64,000 nucleotides of DNA from Siphonodentalium dalli (GCA_032622095.1 CP136067.1:123913030-123977029); one strand, 5' to 3'. Numbered from the stretch's first letter, positions 1-11,499 are shown. Made by a program: numbers and translations. The notes: a model not told the origin generated them from the sequence alone.

Positions 1-229
1 AAACAAAAAGCAGCCATTTGCACGGCATTGAACAGAAAAGAGCGTTATGTGTTAGTCTATTCTTGATATGCATGGTAGAAGTAAAGAGCCTTTGTTTCAC
101 TTCTGTGCAAAAAAAATTGTAAACAGCTGGAAAACGGCTCTCTCTGACAACGGTATTTATTTCTCAGAGCATATGACGACGTAACCATCGTGAGAAGTGT
201 GGGAAAGAGAAAAAAAAAGGAAGATGAAA

Positions 230-400
230 ATTAAATAATATATAATCAGCATCAAACAAGCGGATGCCCAAAATAAACTTCATAAATTGCGTAATCAATG
301 GGTGTCATCGAACTTTTAACATCTTATTTTAAACAACATAAAATAAAAGACAGATAACTCTATATATCCCGTCTACGCTCACGCTTTCCGAAGTCCAGCG
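230..400 (+). repeat. Dispersed repeat, left part (split by the 4.9-kb foldback element)
   Basis: This stretch matches 11070-11567 in the same orientation: the shared blocks are the 'atcagcatcaa(a/g)caagcggatgccca' region and the 'ctctatatat..cgtctacgctc(a/g)cgctttccg' region. The right part of the same repeat resumes at 5286 ('ctatgaaat.tcac'). It is therefore an older repeat into which the element at 401-5277 inserted. Bases 1-229 show nothing recognisable beyond a purine-rich run near 205-225. Confidence 0.7.
393..400. other. Target-site duplication, left copy (GTCCAGCG)
   Basis: The identical octamer lies at 5278-5285. The related unoccupied site at 11560-11567 (GTCCGGTG) has a single copy in the same sequence context, which supports an 8-bp duplication made on insertion. 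Confidence 0.75.
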
Positions 401-403
401 GGG

Positions 404-1610
404 GGTCCTACTAAAACCCGACCGCACCCGACCGCACACGACCGGACCCGACCGCCCCCGACCGGACCGCCCCCAGGGGTCCGAGCGAGATGGACCCGGA
501 TGTACCAAAGTTCCAATCCCAAAGTCGATAGCTCGAGCGGATACGGCACTGTTAACCCCTGACTTGCGGCCGTTTCCGCCAGGTACGGGAAATTCAAAAA
601 GGCACCGACCGCACCTCCCCTGACTGCCTGACCACGGAAATGGACATTATATCATGAAAGAAATACGGATATTCATCCATGCGCGATCAGACAAGTCGCT
701 AGCTGCAGCGGAAGCGAATAAATGAACCCATATGCTGCTGCCGAATTCGCTATAAATGTATGCAAAAACGCCGAAATTAACACCCGCCGACCGGACCGCC
801 CCCAGGGGTCCGAGCGAGATGGGGTTTTGCACTATCGTGTAGAATGGACCCGAATGAACCAAAGTTCCAATCCCCAAGTAGATAGCTCGAGCGGACACGG
901 CACTGTTAACCCCTGACTTGCGGTCGTTTCCGCCAGGTACGGGAAATCCAAAAAGGCGCCGACCGCACCACCCCTGACTTGCCTGACCACGAAAATGGAC
1001 ATTATATCATGAAGGAAATACGGCTATTCATCCATGCGCGATCGGACAAGTCGCTAGCTGCAGCGGAAGTGAATAAATTAACCCATACGCTGCTTCCGAA
1101 TTCGCTATAAATGTACGCAAAAACGCCGAAATTAACACCCGCCGACCGGACCGCCCCCAGGGGTCCGAGCGAGATGGGGTTTGCACTATCGTGTAGAATG
1201 GACCAGAATGTACCAAAGTTCCAATCCCCAAGTCGATAGCTCGAGCAGACACGGCACTGTTAACCACTGACTTGCGGTCGTTTCCGCCAGGTACGGGAAA
1301 TCCAAAAAGGCGCCGACCGCACCACTCCTGACTGCCTGACCACGAAAATGGACATTATATCATGAAGGAAATACGGCTATTCATCCATGCGCGATCGGAC
1401 AAGTCGCTAGCTGCAGCGGAAGTGAATAAATTAACCCATACGCTGCTGCCGAATTCGCTATAAATGTACGCAAAAACGCCGAAATTAACACCCGCCGACC
1501 GGACCGCCCCTAGGTGTCCGAGCGAGATGGGGTTTGCACTATCGTGTAGAATGGACCCGAATATACCAAAGTTCCAACCCCAAGTCGATAGCGGATACGC
1601 CACTGGTAAC
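404..1610 (+). repeat. P-module tandem array, left arm (about 3.4 copies)
   Basis: The 354-bp period is read from 'tgacttgcgg' at 560, 914 and 1268. Each unit carries the blocks 'tttccgccaggtacggga', 'gacattatatcatga', 'agctgcagcggaag' and 'aattcgctataaatgta'. The last unit breaks off near 1610. Two further forward units lie at about 2086-2757. Short open frames here recur only because the unit repeats. Confidence 0.85.
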
Positions 1611-1728
1611 ACCAACTGCAATATGACACTTTTCAAAAATCTATTTAGGTGAGAAATCTTTAGTAGGAAACAAAAATTCGTGTAAATTGTGCCTGTGAAG
1701 CGTGTCCGTATGTGGAGGGAGGAGGTCC

Positions 1729-2085
1729 AGATGAATTTTTTTCGCACAGACAACCGTTATCTACAACATAAAGATGTGAAAGAATAAACGGGCAAAGTGT
1801 TTCCTGTTCATCCAAGATTGACGTTGAAAATTGTCAACATTCGGACCATAAACCTGGATTTCGTTTCCATTGTTTAACGGAAATTACTTTTGGAGCTATA
1901 TTGATTCACCCAATCTCAGAAATCGAAAAATAATGATAATGCGCGATAAGAAGGTGTACGAGATCATCGAGGAAATTACCGAGAGAAATATCAATGTTTC
2001 GGAGGGATATCCCACAGATCCCTGGCACAATACACCCAAACCAATCAAAGACATATATGTATTTGGGTGGTTGGGGTCTATTGTG
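1729..2085 (+). repeat. Q module, copy 1 (partial)
   Basis: It starts with 'gatgaatttttttcgcacag' and runs through 'acattcggaccataaacctgg'. It is cut at 2085, inside the right arm of the internal hairpin present in the other copies. An open frame from 1870 (NGNYFWSYIDSPNLRN start) is shared with copies 2 and 3. Confidence 0.75.
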
Positions 2086-2757
2086 GCAAAATTAACCCAT
2101 ACGCTGCTTCCGAATTCGCTATAAATGTACGCAAAAACGCCGAAATTAACACCCGCCGACCGGACCGCCCCCAGGGGTCCGAGCGAGATGGGGTTTGCAC
2201 TATCGTGTAGAATGGACCAGAATGTACCAAAGTTCCAATCCCAAAGTCGATAGCTCGAGCGGATACGGCACTGTTGACCCCTGACTTGCGGCCGTTTCCG
2301 CCAGGTACGGGAAATTCAAAAAGGCACCGACCGCACCTCCCCTGACTGCCTGACCACGGAAATGGACATTATATCATGAAAGAAATACGGATATTCATCC
2401 ATGCGCGATCAGACAAGTCGCTAGCTGCAGCGGAAGCGAATAAATGAACCCATACGCTGCTGCCGAATTCGCTATAAATGTACGCAAAAACGCCGAAATT
2501 AACATCCGCCGACCGGACCGCCCCCAGGGGTCCGAGCGAGATGGGGTTTGCACTATCGTGTAGAATGGACCCGAATGAACCAAAGTTCCAATCCCCAAGT
2601 AGATAGCTCGAGCGGACACGGCACTGTTAACCCCTGACTTGCGGTCGTTTCCGCCAGGTACGGGAAATCCAAAAAGGCGCCGACCGCACCACCCCTGACT
2701 GCCTGACCACGAAAATGGACATTATATCATGAAGGAAATACGGCTATTCATCCATGC
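2086..2757 (+). repeat. P-module array, second forward block (about 1.9 copies)
   Basis: It has the same module and orientation as 404-1610. It starts abruptly inside the unit after Q sequence and stops abruptly at 'atccatgcg', where Q sequence begins again. The sharp joins suggest rearrangement or template switching within the element. Confidence 0.8.
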
Positions 2758-3378
2758 GTTGACGTTGAAAATTGTCAACATTCGGACCATAAACCTGGAT
2801 TTCGTTTCCATTGTTTAACGGAAATTACTTTTGGAGCTATATTGATTCACCCAATCTCAGAAATCGAAAAATAATGATAATGCGCGATAAGAAGGTGTAC
2901 GAGATCATCGAGGAAATTACCGAGAGAAATATCAATGTTTCGGAGGGATATCCCACAGGTCCCTGGCACAATACACCCAAACCAATCAAAGACATATATG
3001 TATTTGGGTGGTTGGGGTCTATTGTGCCAGGGGTCTGTGGGATATCACGCGAGAAAATATGCGTTCTTATCATAATAAAGCCTGCTTCCATGTGCTAACT
3101 TTGAACATATCTCAACATAAGTGTTTCTATGTTTGTGAAACACCATGCTTCTCGTGCATTATAATTTGTCGATTTTGTCATTATACATTTGCCTCTGTTT
3201 GCGTTTGGACATATCACTGACACTTCGGTGTTGTAATCAACTTCAATTTTAATAACCAACAAACATTCTGTTAGATATAGATACATGTAGGCAAAGAATC
3301 AGTTTCAAGGTTTCCTTCCAACAGTCATGTTTTTCATCTAAAATAAATTACACACACACTGTATAACTCCGGTCTATA
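2758..3378 (+). repeat. Q module, copy 2 (with internal hairpin)
   Basis: It matches 3913-4548 over more than 600 bp. Bases 2967-3052 form a hairpin: 'gatatcccacaggtccctgg' on the left pairs with 'ccaggggtctgtgggatatc' on the right. A 95-residue frame (2811-3098) crosses both arms. Copy 3 has a 4-base insertion (CTAG near 4057) that shifts it, so coding is not conserved. Confidence 0.75.
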
Positions 3379-3818
3379 GATGTGTCGGCGGGTGTTAATT
3401 TCGGCGTTTTTGCGTACATTTATAGCGAATTCGGCAGCAGCGTATGGGTTAATTTATTCACTTCCGCTACAGCTAGCGCTTGTCCGATCGCCCATGGATG
3501 CATATGGGTATTCACTTCACGATATAATGTCCATTTCCGTGGTCAGGCAGTCAGGGGAGGTGCGGTCGGCGCCTTTTTGGATTTCGCGTACCTGGCGGAA
3601 ACGGCCGGGAGTCAGGGGTTAACAGTGCCGTGTCCGATCGAGCTATCGACTTGGGGATTGGAACTTTGGTACATTCGGGTCCATTCTACACGATAGTGCA
3701 AACCCCATCTCGCTCGGACTGCTAGGGGCGGTCCGGTTGGCGGGTGTTAATTTCGGCGTTTTTGTGTACATTTATAGCGATTCGGCAGCAGCGTATATAT
3801 GGGTTAATTTATTAACAG
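3379..3818 (-). repeat. P-module, reversed block 1
   Basis: This is the reverse complement of the P module, entered at 'tcggcgggtgttaatttcggcg'. It follows Q at the same junction ('tatagatgtgtcggcggg') seen again at about 4540, so Q plus reversed P behaves as one duplicated composite. Confidence 0.8.
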
Positions 3819-4548
3819 GGATGAATTTTTTTCGCACAGACAACCGTTATCTACAACATAAAGATGTGAAAGGATAAACGGGCAAAGTGTTTCCTGTTCA
3901 TCCAAGATTGCATGACGTTGAAATTTTGTCAACATTCGGACCATAAACCTGGATATCGTGTCCATTGTTTAACGGAAATTACTTTTGGAGCTATATTGAT
4001 TCACCCAATCTCAGAAATCGAAAAATAATGATAATGCGCGATAAGAAGGTGTACGAGCTAGATCATCGAGGAAATTACCGAGGGAAATATCAATGTTTCG
4101 GAGGGATATCCCACAGGTCCCTGGCACAATACACCCAAGCCACTCAAAGACATATATGTATTTGGGTGGTTGGGGTCTATTGTGCCAGGGGTCTGTGGGA
4201 TATCACGCGAGAAAATATGCGTTCTTATCATAATAAAGCCTGCTTCCATGTGCTAACTTTGAACATATCTCAACATAAGTGTTTCTATGTTTGTGAAACA
4301 CCATGCTTCTCGTGCATTATAATTTGTCGATTTTGTCATTATACATTTGCCTCTGTTTGCGTTTGGACATATCACTGACACTTCGGTGTTGTAATCAGCT
4401 TCAAATTTAATAACCAACAAACATTCTGTTAGATATAGATACATGTAGGCAAAGAATCAGTTTCAAGGTTTCCTTCAAACAGTCATGTTTTTCATCTAAA
4501 ATAAATTACACACATACTGTATAACTCCGGCCTATAGATGTGTCGGCG
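3819..4548 (+). repeat. Q module, copy 3 (longest)
   Basis: It includes both the 'cgcacagacaaccgttatct' head seen in copy 1 and the full tail seen in copy 2. The tail carries an 'ataaattacacacatactg' segment before the junction to reversed P. Confidence 0.75.
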
Positions 4549-5277
4549 GGTGTTAATTTGCCTACATTTATAGCGAATTCGGCAGCAGCGTATGGGTTAA
4601 TTTATTCACTTCCGCTGCAGCTAGCGACTTGTCAGATCGCGCATGGATGAATAGCCGTATTTACTTCATGATATAATGTCCATTTTCGTGGTCAGGCAGT
4701 CAGGGGTGGTGCGATCGGCGCCTTTTTGGATTTCCCGTACCTGGCGGAAACGGCCGCAAGTCAGGGGTTAACAGTGCCGTGTTCGCTCGAGCTATCGACT
4801 TTGGGATTGGAACTTTGGTACATTCGGGTCCATTCTATACGATAGTACAAACCCCATCTCGCTCGGACCCCTGGGGGCGGTCCGGTCGGCGGGTGTTAAT
4901 TTCGGCGTTTTTGTGTACATTTATAGCGAATTCGGCAGCAGCGTATGGGTTAATTTATTCACTTCCGCTGCAGCTAGCGACTTGTCCGATCGCGCATGGA
5001 TGAATATCCGTATTTCTTTCATGATATAATGTCCATTTCCGTGGTCAGGCAGTCAGGGGAGGTGCGGTCGGTGCCTTTTTGGATTTCCCGTACCTGGCGG
5101 AAACGGCCGCAAGTCATGGGTTAACAGTGCCGTATCCGCTCGAGCTATTGACTTGGGGATTGGAACTTTGGTACATTCGGGTCCATTCTACACGATAGTG
5201 CAAACCCCATCTCGCTCGGACCCCTGGGGGCGGTGCGGTCGGGTGCGGTCGGGTGCGGTCGGGTTTTAGTAGGACCG
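4549..5277 (-). repeat. P-module array, right arm (about 2 reversed copies)
   Basis: Reverse-complement P units run out to the right terminus and end in three GGTGCGGTCGG-type repeats (about 5230-5262). They mirror the GACCGCACCC-type repeats at 415-470. Confidence 0.85.
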
Positions 5278-5285
5278 GTCCAGCG
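5278..5285. other. Target-site duplication, right copy (GTCCAGCG)
   Basis: This is the partner of 393-400. The flanking repeat continues immediately after it with 'ctatgaaattt', as in the empty copy near 11568. Confidence 0.75.
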
Positions 5286-5404
5286 CTATGAAATTTCACT
5301 ACATAGTTAACTGGCTATTGACTCATGGCAATGTTGGGCATGCAACACGCGTTATTTTTCATACTAGCGACATGCCCCTGAGGAAAATTACTAAAATAGA
5401 GAAT

Positions 5405-5540
5405 ATCCGCATAGTGCAGCTGAATAAAGAATTTATTTTTGCAAGTATGTGGGCATCTATTTGGCGAACCTCTAGGCGAGCCAAATAGATGCCCACATAC
5501 GAGCAAAATTAAATTCTTTATTCAGCTGCACTATGTGGAT
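5405..5540. repeat. Long perfect-type hairpin (about 61-bp arms)
   Basis: The left arm begins 'atccgcatagtgcagctgaa' and the right arm ends 'ttcagctgcactatgtggat'. The loop is about 14 bases (near 5465-5478). Mismatches are few. It lies a short distance right of the 4.9-kb element and is not explained by it. It could be a short foldback MITE or a transcribed hairpin. Bases 5541-6255 hold no recognisable gene. Confidence 0.75.
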
Positions 5541-6261
5541 GTTCTGTTTATTCACCGAACGAATTTAAATGTATTTTATCGCAGTTTTTGTTAACAAACA
5601 TCGCAAAATTCACAGGCTCCTTACAGAGAAGCGATGACCTACTTAGCGACTTTATCTGTATAGTAGAGACTAATTAATTATGAAACAGTTTTGTATTCAT
5701 GCGACTGCGCCGTGAAATAGTCCGCCATATAATTTCTAAATTATGCCAGAAAAATACCATAGAATGGTGTAATTTCTAATAAAATCTAAATGATTTGCGT
5801 AACGTTCATATATAAAACTGAAATGTACGAATATAGCAGTCATGTGAATTTGGATGTTTGTGCTTGAAAATTTTTAATGAATTGAATGAAAGTCTGAATT
5901 TTAGCAGTACTTAGCACCAGCACTATAAGATCGGCAGTGCAAATGTACTACTACCAGCTCACGGAAGGATATCTTTTATTGCACACCCAATGGCTTATTT
6001 GTGCGAAATACAGCAAAATACAGAAGAATTGAAACGTTCAATACAAAAATGTGTATTGTTCTTGAACAATACAAACCTATTACGTCAACAACGTCACTGG
6101 CGACGTCAACTTTAACAGAAAATGTCTTCGCTAAATTATGGGGTGTAGTCGACATTAAGCACACGTTTGTTCAATTAAATACAACAATATCGACTTAAAT
6201 GTTAGTATGTTACAAGCTGCAACCTTCAGAATGTGCAATAAACATAGAACATCACAGTTGT

Positions 6262-7586
6262 AGCAGCATAGGGGTGACTGCGGGTGTTGTTTGTGTGGGA
6301 CCCCTTCTCCTATAGGTTTGTATGTCTATGACCCCATAGTATGGCAACGCCTCCTTTTCTATGCTTTGTGTGGGTCCATAGTCTTACAAACTCCGCCTTT
6401 TTTATTAATTTTATAGGTAGTTATATATCGCTCCTCCTTTTTCTTAATTCCCTCCTTCCCACGCAATTTTATCTTCTGGAACAATCTAGTAAAATTCCTA
6501 AAAATATTCCTTCCCACGCAAATTTTTGTTTCTGGAAAATTCTGTACCGTTCTCCACGCACAGAATTTAGGCAGTAAAAATCATTTCTCAAATCTTCTGG
6601 CTCTAAAACCCTTCGGCCCCTTTAACTTTTATACCTTTCGATAACTAAAAAACATTATTGATCTCACAGATTTATTAACTGCTCTGTACCTGGTAGTAAA
6701 CACATTCCACGAGGCACGTTTTCTCTCTAACAATAACAGAGCATCATGGAATATATTCTATAATGGTTGGTTTACTCAATGCCAAATGTGCACTAAACAC
6801 GCGAAGCACTAAGTGTGTTTGTTTTCACCATGAATTTTTCTGGTAATTTAAGCGTTCAAACACATTCGGCGTAACCGTAGATAATAACCGATCTAATGTG
6901 TAATTCATTCAATCTTATTATTCCGGGGGCCACATATCATTTGCACAAACTGGGTAAGAAATTGTCTTTCTAAAAGGTTATGAAAAGCCGACAAATTAAA
7001 ACAATCTAGAATGTTGTAGAATTTTCCAGAACAATAAAAATGTTCCAGCATAACATCAAATTAGTGTGGGCGTTTCAAAGTTCACTAGTAGCGGAATGAA
7101 CCCTGAATACAGACTGACTCCCCATTATGTATCCCTCCTAATGGTCAACTGTTATGGTACAATTGATTAAATCATCACTAACATTAATTAAGCTTTTTCT
7201 CTAAATACCCCTTTAATATCTGTAAAGGGGCCGAAGGGTTTTAGAGCCAGAAGATTTGAGAAATGATTTTTACTGCCTAAATTCTGTGCGTGGAGAACGG
7301 TACAGAATTTTCCAGAAACAAAAATTTGCGTGGGAAGGAATATTTTTAGGAATTTTACTAGATTGTTCCAGAAGATAAAATTGCGTGGGAAGGAGGGAAT
7401 TAAGAAAAAGGAGGAGCGATATATAACTACCTATAAAATTAATTTAAAAAGGAGGAGTTTGTAAGACTATGGACCCACACAAAGCATAGAAAGGGGGGCG
7501 TTGCCATACTATGTGGCCATAGACATACAAACCTATAGGAGAATGGGTCCCACACAAACAACACCCGCAGTCACCCCTATGCTGCT
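6262..7586. mobile_element. 1.3-kb foldback MITE with about 370-bp arms
   Basis: The termini are AGCAGCATAGGGGTGACTGC and its reverse complement. AGTTGT is duplicated outside (6256-6261 and 7587-7592). The arms stay paired to about 6630 and 7215 ('cttcggcccctttaac' against 'taaaggggccgaag'). The 580-bp centre is unique and non-coding. With no transposase it is non-autonomous; superfamily unassigned. Confidence 0.8.
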
Positions 7587-7591
7587 AGTTG

Positions 7592-7713
7592 TGTGAACAT
7601 GTTAACGTTATTGCACTCGTTTGTCGTGCCGCGAGGCAAAACTCGAATCTCCGGTTCTCGTTTTACCATCGCGTCACAACAAACTCGTGCAATAACGTTA
7701 ACCAGTTCACACA
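7592..7713. repeat. Hairpin next to the 1.3-kb foldback element
   Basis: 'gtgtgaacatgttaacgtta' on the left pairs with 'taacgttaaccagttcacac' on the right, with a further paired 'gcactcgtttgt' segment inside. It directly abuts the target duplication of 6262-7586, so that element may have inserted into the tip of this older palindrome. Bases 7714-8130 show no feature apart from a TGACGTCA site near 7962. Confidence 0.65.
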
Positions 7714-8129
7714 CTTGTGTCGTTCTATCTATATACTTTATATAGTAACAAACTGCCAATTGCTTAATCAAGTTATAGATTTCACCAACTGAACATTTAA
7801 AAATTCTATTTGAGTGCGTTTTGGGGCGCATCCTTTGATCTTTTAGAAAGTTGTTGCACGAAAATACGTTGTGTATGTTGACGCTTCTAAGGACGCTGTC
7901 ACTAACAACGGAAACCAGCATGGTCCGTTCTAATGATGCTCCATAACGTTGTTACGACCCAGTGACGTCACTCACGAACTGCTGGAGGTTAACTGCTCCA
8001 AGTTCTTGTAACCTTTCTTCCTTGCATATTTTAAGTTTATCTGTCTAGTAGAGGATGCTTTATCTTTATCTTAGCGGATATAGGCGTGTTTTATCTTATG
8101 GGCTTTATCTGTATAGTAGACAGGGTATG

Positions 8130-8260
8130 AGGTGGATAAATACCAATATAGACTATACCAGTGTAAAGGTTCCAATCTTCGATATTTACTAAAACCACAC
8201 CCAACCATCAAATTTAAACCCTACAAATTCTAGAAATCGATAATTGCAACCAAATATCCC
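8130..8260 (+). repeat. Diverged inverted repeat, left partner
   Basis: It pairs with 10675-10800: 'tatagactatacca' here against 'tggtatagtctata' there, plus shared 'aaccacacccaac' and 'ctagaaatcgat' segments in inverse order. A G-rich stretch followed by 'tagggcc' (8731-8780) also has an inverse counterpart at 10595-10655. The 8.1-10.8 kb interval is therefore probably an old foldback element. Confidence 0.55.
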
Positions 8261-8730
8261 CAGTGTGTCATTGGTAATAACATTCCCTTTCATTTGACAT
8301 ATAACTCGCGAAATCGAACGAAGCGAAGTCGATATATGATATCGGAAAGTACCGAATTTTACCGATCAAATAGGCTCGTCAGTCTCCTTGTCCACCGAAA
8401 GCCCTTTGACCCCGTTATAAAATCAATATTTTCGAGCAATAAATTGTCGCGAGCGTTTACTTAAACGCAATGTCACAAATGCTCATATATTCTACAAGTC
8501 ATTCCAAAGCCACCAATACCTCTTGTATTTCACCCGGTGTGTTTGTGCTCGATATTTTCAACTTTATTCATCAAACGAATTCCAGAAACTAGACGTGTCT
8601 GCGACTTGCAGTAAATTTTGAGCGACCTGCTGATTGATTGACAATAATCGAGAGTAAAGTTCACAAATGTTGGCTTGAAAAAAATAAATATGCATAGATA
8701 ACCGATAGAGTATTGAAGAACACTTGAATC

Positions 8731-8746
8731 ATGGGGGGGGGGGGGG
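8731..8746 (+). repeat. Poly-G tract
   Basis: A run of about 14 to 16 G. Comparable poly-C or poly-G runs occur near 17778, 21462, 27599, 28624, 28680, 29388, 32812, 55660, 55796, 56766 and 58157. Frames across these tracts are unreliable. Confidence 0.85.
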
Positions 8747-9299
8747 TCTGGAAAAAAATTGCACATATAGGGCCCAAAACGTTTTTTTCCGACCGCGAGG
8801 GACCCACCACCCCATTTGTGCCATTTTTTTCCTCCAAATTTTTGGGAACCCACCCCCCTTTCTCATGTTTTTTTTTATCAAAATTTCAGAGTATTTTTTA
8901 GCCGTTCTTCAATAACTGGGTTAACTGCCTTTCAATCCCATTTCACTATCCTTTTTTGGTGCAAACTATTGCTGTGTAAAATTAAGACTCAAGCAATAAC
9001 ATGCTTAATTGGTAAACACAGATCAGAAAAACGAAAAATAAACTGTATTTCCAGGTGTTTCCTGGTGTTTTCAGTATCGAACTACAATAATAAAGCATTG
9101 TGTATGTACACTGTATGTCACAAATCGCCCTAGACCCCAGTATAGCCTTAATATATTGAGTGTGTTGTGTCTGACAGAGAACACTGGCCAGTGTAAATAG
9201 TGGTAAACAGGTCAGGGGTTCCACAATTATTTGTGAATGATCAAAGAACTCTTTAGCCTTATCCACCGGGGTGGGGTGGGGAGGCGAATTGTTTTTGGT

Positions 9300-9760
9300 T
9301 AGGTATACACATAGATATATGGTTATTATACCTCCGATATTAGTCGGCGGGTATATAGTTGGCGTCTCGAGCCGTTCGTGCATCCGTCCGTACACACATT
9401 TTGCATTATACCTCAAGAGTCGGTTGTCATATTTTGATGCTCTATGGCATGGTAACGGACCAGAAATGGGGAACGGATATGCATAATAGCACGTGTTGTG
9501 AGCACAAATGCATACCCGAGTTATGGGCCCTGTTCGACTTCATAAAATTCAGTCTGTACAAAGTTTTTGCAATATAAGTTGAAGTGTCGGTTGTCGAATT
9601 TTCATATGGTTTGGTACGGTGATAGACCAGAATGATAGGAGAAGAATGTATGCACATATTACTGCATATCACAGGTTTCGCCTGTCAATGAATACCAGAG
9701 ATACCGGCCTTGTTCCATCCGTAAACACATTTTGCATTATTATAACTCAACCATTTGTAT
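9300..9760 (+). repeat. Diverged direct repeat, about two units
   Basis: 'gcatccgtccgtacacacattttgcattat' near 9379 reappears as 'tccatccgtaaacacattttgcattat' near 9714. 'tcggttgtc' precedes related text near 9420 and 9587. No coding potential stands out. Bases 9760-10540 show nothing recognisable. Confidence 0.5.
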
Positions 9761-10674
9761 GTACATTTGTGCACTAGAGTCTGCAGTATAGTCTCAGTCA
9801 GTTTTTATTCTTGATTTTACTTTTAGTTTGAACTTTGAAGACATTGAAGAATGTCATTTCTCAATGCATCTGAATGCATCACAGTATTTCAGTTCATCTA
9901 TTTGTAAGCGATAACAGTATACAATTAGTATTTTAGTTTAGTCGTGTTGAGCAGTAAAGGTCCAAGATGAAGTTCGGAAATTCAATGAGAATAGCATCAC
10001 CTTCAGTTGGGATTGTCTGAGCTGTAAACAGTAACGGTCATTCATCATAACCAATTCAGTTTTATTTGGATAAGTGTTGCAAATTAACATTACTAGTACT
10101 GGCAATCATTCAAGATGAGAAATAACCAGAAGGAATGAATTTTATTACATGCCAGAACAAGACAGTATTTCAGACATTCGAAATTTATGAGATACCCTTT
10201 TCAATTTCATGTTATGCAACAATCAGGTTAATCTAGTCTTCATTGAGTATTCACCATGTAGTATCCAATTTGTGATACAGTTTTTTTTATTTTATTACTT
10301 TTATTCAGGTAATACAACTGGGTAATATATTAATTTTGTTACTAAATATTTCTTCCGTTGATCATAAGTTTCCTGAATGCTATTACGGTGGTCAACTGTG
10401 AAGTGGGCCGGGATCCTGTGAAATCCAGAATGTTGCTAAATCTGAGGCTAAAGAGTCACTATAGCTGTATATATAGCCCTATACCAACAAACATGGTACT
10501 AACATGCTTACAAACAACATTACATGGTCAGTACTTGTAAATTGTTTGAAAAAAAAAACATTTTGGATAAAATTAACAAGCACGATTTTTTCGGCCTCTG
10601 GACCACCCACCCACCCCGGCCCTATATACGGATTTTTTTGTAGACCCCCACCCCGCTTGAATTATTAATTTTCT

Positions 10675-10800
10675 CTGTTCCAAGAATTTATCTGATTTAA
10701 AAACATCGATTTCTAGTATTTGTATGGTTTTGATAGTTGGGTGTGGTTTCAGCCAAAATCGATGTTTGGAACTTTTACATTGGTATAGTCTATATTAGTA
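10675..10800 (-). repeat. Diverged inverted repeat, right partner
   Basis: Reverse-complement partner of 8130-8260 (segments given there). Together they bracket about 2.4 kb without a convincing gene. Confidence 0.55.
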
Positions 10801-10832
10801 ATTTTCCCCAGGGGCCTGTGATACTAGCTGGC

Positions 10833-11000
10833 GACTTTGTGAATTTTGATAGGCCTAACACAGGTTATTGAATAAATATAGGAAGGCATTGTAATTCATC
10901 GAAATTGATAACAAGTGGTGCAAATTTTAACCCAGTGCATATTTTGTTGTGTTTATCTTTGGTTAATTTCACGACCATGTACCCTGCCAAATATTAGCCA
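10833..11000 (+). repeat. Direct repeat pair, left member
   Basis: It begins 'actagctggcgactttgtga' and includes 'catattttgttgtgttta' and 'cctgccaaatatta'. The right member is 11644-11830. The pair could be diverged terminal repeats of a small retro-element or a tandem duplication. Confidence 0.6.
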
Positions 11001-11202
11001 TAGAGTGATTGATGGTCAGATTGCCGTGAACAGCAGAACAAGTGCCATAAAGAAATAACTAATTCTAGCATATAACCTATATAATCAGCATCAAGCAAGC
11101 GGATGCCCAACATAAACTTCATAAATTGTGTAATCAGAACATTTTAACGTCTTATTTTTTGGCTTTTTGCTTATTAAAATATGTCTACGAAAATAGACAA
11201 TA

Positions 11203-11495
11203 CTAGCTGATGTGCCCGACTTCGTCCGGACTATTTAGGGATTTCTTTGTGATCGCCTCCGTCTGGGCAGAATATTAGGGGAAAGAAAAAAAATATTGTT
11301 CGATCGGTCCAGAAACATGCCTATATGAGTGTATATGAGCGAGGTCAAAGTCAAGGTCAATGACACGGTCGCACGTGAAATTGGACCCGCCCATATTGTT
11401 CCCGGGATCAAAGTTGTCCTACATACCAAATTTACGTCGGATCGGTCGAGCAGTTTTCGAGTCTATAAGATACAGACAGACAGAAGTTCCAAAAT
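11203..11495 (+). repeat. Dispersed element with 'gcccgacttcgtccgg' head and 'cagacagacag' tail
   Basis: The head 'ctagctgatgtgcccgactt' recurs in reverse complement at about 55896-55920. It contains one copy of a 'gtcaaagtcaaggtcaatga' block that is amplified about nine times at 54690-55870. The end 'tcgagcagttttcgagtcta' plus a (CAGA)n tail is typical of LINE or SINE 3' ends in invertebrates. Superfamily is inferred only. Confidence 0.5.
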
Positions 11496-11499
11496 ATAT

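Larger units (their letters stand above)
401..5277. mobile_element. 4.9-kb foldback element with tandem-repeat arms
   Basis: The ends are inverted: the left end reads GGTCCTACTAAAACCCGACC and the right end is its reverse complement (about 5257-5276). Both are followed by short GACCGCACCC-type arrays. Inside, a 354-bp module (P) is forward in the left half (to 2757) and reversed in the right half (from 3379), alternating with a second module (Q) that is always in the + orientation. GTCCAGCG occurs directly outside both ends. Long arms made of tandem subrepeats resemble Drosophila FB-type foldback elements; the 8-bp duplication would fit hAT- or P-like transposition. No transposase frame is visible, so it is probably non-autonomous. 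Confidence 0.8.

Noticed and set aside
379-597. Gly/Arg-rich minus-strand frame over the left end of the 4.9-kb element
   Set aside because: It is a translation of the GACCGCACCC repeats and P module; the same text recurs in other copies with different frame lengths.
1355-1753. 132-codon minus-strand frame
   Set aside because: It spans the P module and its ragged edge; no splice signals, no conserved frame among copies.
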